Shown in pieces: positions 32,254 to 64,000 of a stretch of 64,000 nucleotides of DNA. Numbering within the stretch: position 1 is the first letter of the stretch; each line of letters opens with the position of its first letter. The DNA is from Volvox africanus (taxonomy: Eukaryota; Chlorophyta; Chlorophyceae; Chlamydomonadales; Volvocaceae), in assembly GCA_030268105.1 (NCBI GenBank), contig BSDZ01000020.1, positions 1,194,001 to 1,258,000 on the forward strand. The letters are read 5' to 3'. Position numbers and translations under genes: made by a program. The notes beneath the pieces are model-generated. The model did no database searches and was not told the origin of the DNA. It saw nothing but the letters and a program-made list of their open reading frames with translations.

Positions 32254-34864
32254 GGGATCCAGAAATCGAATAAAAGACGGGAACACGTAACGGTTAAACT
32301 GATAATTATTTGTAATTATTATTGATAAATAAAAAAATATTATTATTATCTCTTAATGATTAACAGCAAAGCATTAAGGATACAATAGGCAGTTGTACAG
32401 ATGTCTCGCCTCAGCCCGTGTCCTCAGGGCTGTATGTAATCCCATGCTGTTGCTTTCCTTTTCCCCTTGTTTTCGTTGTTCAGCACGCGCCCACTCTCCC
32501 GTCCCCAGTTACGTCTCCTGCAGTGTTGCTGGTTTCTTTCTTCGGTTCTTTCCGCCAAGGTTCTTCGTCCCAGGCCTTATAGTGCAGCATATCTGTAACA
32601 GAAATGGCAATGTCTATTCGTCCGTGAGCAACAACTAATATATTTGTATAGCAACTTGACACGTGCCTGCGTGGGGCAGTCTATGCTGCAGTCCGTCCGG
32701 TCGTCCTCTTCTTAAATTGCATTGTTAAGAACAGTGAAAACAGGCGTGCTGCGTGTGTATGCGGGCGTTTTTGCCCTTAACATGCCTTCCTGCCCATCTA
32801 ACCAACTGCCGTACGAGAGGACTACAATAACTTCTCATTCGTTGCTGGCTCCGTGTCGTAGATCTTTTATTCAACAGATGTCGTTGATGCAGGTGTAATG
32901 GCTGGGCCTGGCTCACGGTCGAGCTGCTGGTCAGTTACAGCGTCCTTCGTGGGCTGATGAACTGATTCATCACCAACACCCATCACCATCACCATGACCA
33001 CCATCACCATTATCACCACCACCATCATCCCCATAACCGGCATCACCATCACTTTCACCATATCCCACCATTATCATCATCATCATCGAGGATCTGCTGT
33101 TCGTTGCATTTGCTTAATCCCTTTCCGGCCTTGCTGATAAATGGAGGACCGTTTCATACTGCAACTGACCAGCCTGATCCTGAATGGTAGTGTCGTCAAC
33201 AACGAACAACAATAGACAACTCGAAGACTCAGTTGCAAGCATTCGGCCACACAGCAAAGAGCACCGGACCCACGTGGTGTGAAGAATATCCTAATATGCC
33301 CGTACATACGCCCGCCCGTGCTCTCTTCCTTTCTTCATTCTTTCTCTTTCTTCTCCCAGTCCAGATGCAAACCCCTGACGCTCCTGGGTGTTCACGTACC
33401 GTCAGTTTAATAATTGGACTCGTGCTACCCCACCCACCCAAAGGGTCACCACCCTGGCCGCTCACAGGAATGCCATTAGGTAGTGTCCCTCTCGGCCTAG
33501 CAACCCCGTCAAGCAAACAGACCCGCGTACTGGTGGCTTGCCCCGCCCACAGAATCATTACACAAACCTTATGCACGTAGGGTCCGATGCGTTCGTGCTC
33601 TGTGCACTGCTGTTCATCGCACGTGTGTGTGTGTGTGTGTTCATGACGCGTGTATGCCACGTGCACTCGCTGACCAGCCGCTATGCAAAGAAACACACAT
33701 GCGCTGTTGGAAGATCAGTCTCTCGTTTGTTTTAACAAACACACGGTTGGCTGGTACCAAGGCCCTTCAGATCATGTAACACACATACACAAGCAATCAG
33801 AAACGCGCGAGCTACTTCATCAACAATCCTTCATCTTCTTTCGCTTTGATTACTGCTTTGTTGGTATGTTGAGCACCTGCTTTGTACAACAGCCCAATTA
33901 CATCCCTGAATTTCATTTTTAAAACCGTATGTTTTCGATTAGATTCCTGCAGACACCATATTTCTAAGACAATAGGTCTGACGACATTCAGGATTCCTAC
34001 GAAAATAGGAGAGTAGTTGAGTATCTATTAAGACTTCAAGCTTGAAAACCCCGTGTGGGTGCCAGGGTGCACGTGAGCCATAACACATGTAGTGACGTGG
34101 AAAGAGTCTATAACTGGAGAGAGTGGAAAGAATCTATAACATGGCCGGGGTAGGCGATGGTTAACGTCAGCTGATAGGGTCAATGTGCCCGAGACGTGCC
34201 CTCCAGAGAGGGGAAAGTGTAATAGTCGTACATGTACGGCACACACAAGCACAAAGTCAAGATGCAAAAGCACCCCGTCAGCATCTCGAGAGGCTTTGCG
34301 TCTCTCAACTGCAGTATGAATTGACACATGCATACATCGTCGCATATATAAAAGCACGCACTCACAGGCAAGTAACATGCAATAGCGTATCATGCTCGCT
34401 AGGGTGCGAAATCCCCGTTACACTCCTCCCCACCCTGCAGCGAATAAATGTCCTAGTGCGTACCCGACACCCCGCAGGACAGTCTGCGCCTTGCACCAAA
34501 TGGGGTTCTTTTGAGCCTTGGGGATTTTTTGCGCCGAATGGGGTTCTTTGGCGACTTGTGCCCTGCTTCAAATGGGGGTCTTTTAGGTTCCGGGCACTAT
34601 AGCGTAGCTACGGCCCATTTCCCTTACTGAGGCAGCGGCCACTCCCTGAACTCAGGTAATCCTGACGCAGTACCAGCCCGGGAATACTGAGCAGATTTGA
34701 GTTATTCGAACTATATTGTATCTGCATCAATCTGCCTGTATGCATCAGGGATCAACCCCGAAAACTTGGTATGGTAACCCCATGGTATGGTAACTGCATG
34801 CATGCTGCCAATCAACTGGCAAGCAAATGTAATCAAAGCTTGTTTGCATACAATATGGTCTTAT
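32254..34864. other. Intergenic region without a recognised gene
   Basis: Mixed AT-rich and GC-moderate sequence. It holds a degenerate CAT/CAC repeat (about 32970-33095) and a short TG run (33624-33642). Near 34494-34585 there are three copies of a phrase like AATGGGGTTCTTT at irregular spacing. Open frames here (for example 33233-33580) show no domain or codon signal I can support. Confidence 0.5.
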
Positions 34865-35090
34865 TGTTGAGATGTAGACTATCAGACATTAGGAAGCTTG
34901 ACGTTTTCACGAGAAAGTAAACCGTTACATAATATCTGATAGCTACAAGAAGGCTTAATTGTTCGCTCCGGAGTTGGCATAAATACTCGCGCGTATAGCA
35001 CAAATTGGACGAGCGCGGGTTGATAGCGTACTGCCGAGTACAGCTACAACAGCATGATTGTTGCTAGAACGGATCGCTATAGATCCCAAC
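34865..35090 (+). repeat. Dispersed repeat, copy 1
   Basis: About 220 bp starting TGTTGAGATGTAGACTA. It aligns along most of its length with the reverse complement of about 56405-56622 (shared phrases include GACATTAGGAAGC, CTTAATTGTTCG, GAGTACAGCT and GGATCGCT). It could be a solo LTR or MITE; the ends are not defined. Confidence 0.6.
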
Positions 35091-35207
35091 TGATACACAA
35101 ATTTCATATTAATTATTTATATGAGTACAAGCAAGTAATAAGCAAAGCACGACGACTACACTACATATACCCCTTACTAATTTCTCGCATCATACGCATC
35201 ATGCATA

Positions 35208-63915
<28,708 letters not shown>

Positions 63916-64000
63916 CTGGAAAACACATTATTGCAGAAAACGTCAAAATCGGATGTTCATGGACATGATAAAATAATAAATATTTAAATAAGTTATCTTC

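Overview
This is a piece of a eukaryotic nuclear genome, most likely from a chlorophyte green alga, probably a volvocine. The evidence is a Dualen-type non-LTR retrotransposon (a family known from Chlamydomonas), a membrane-anchored protein with a hydroxyproline-rich-type PPSPX shaft, spliced genes with GT-AG introns, and dense AT, GATA and CT microsatellites. The species call is inference. No CRISPR array, operon or intact bacterial gene is present.

Positions 1-32253 are almost entirely stacked transposable elements. (1) A decayed Ty3/gypsy chromovirus (copy A, running in from the left edge to 12896) is split by a complete, apparently intact copy of the same family (copy B, 2992-10464; matching 825-bp LTRs, target duplication GCCGG). 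Both copies keep an in-frame UAG between gag and pol, followed after 7 nt by a 7-bp hairpin with an 18-nt loop that covaries between copies. This points to programmed stop-codon readthrough. (2) A relic Ty3 integrase (about 12990-13660) lies in the DNA that later received a 10.75-kb Dualen-like element (14006-24758). Its single reading frame of about 3,500 codons carries a hydrophobic multi-helix block, a Josephin-like cysteine protease, an APE endonuclease, reverse transcriptase (one in-frame UAG), a degenerate PCIF1-like methyltransferase fold, RNase H, and a zinc-finger plus restriction-like endonuclease. It is flanked by an identical 212-bp duplication. (3) A second Ty3 element on the minus strand (26021-32253; LTRs of 396 bp, target duplication GGGAT) has a canonical -1 frameshift signal (A AAA AAC, 9-nt spacer, 12-bp stem) between gag and pol, but its pol is broken near the end.

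Positions 34865-64000 are dominated by one large minus-strand gene of at least 21 exons. It starts beyond the right edge and ends at 35208. Splice phases match across nearly all adjacent predicted exons. The product is a secreted or membrane protein with many beta-sandwich-like segments and small Cys-rich helical segments, then a PPSPX shaft of roughly 1,000 residues and a C-terminal transmembrane helix. Its introns have collected an L1-like LINE (about 40340-46316), a tRNA-derived SINE whose 3' end is shared with the Dualen element (49264-49891, 13-bp target duplication), a solo LTR of the copy A/B family (54969-55784), and long microsatellites. They also hold two fragments of bacterial origin: a Rickettsiales-like ABC exporter pseudogene (about 47634-48710) and an IS66 TnpB fragment (about 61770-61950). 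The ABC pseudogene carries a 90-bp TG...CA insertion with a 5-bp target duplication.

The most notable points are the Dualen polyprotein with its hydrophobic block, Josephin protease and methyltransferase-like domain; the covarying readthrough hairpin; the SINE/LINE tail pair; and the bacterial fragments lodged in introns of one host gene. All coordinates and homologies were read by eye. Splice sites and domain names are predictions.
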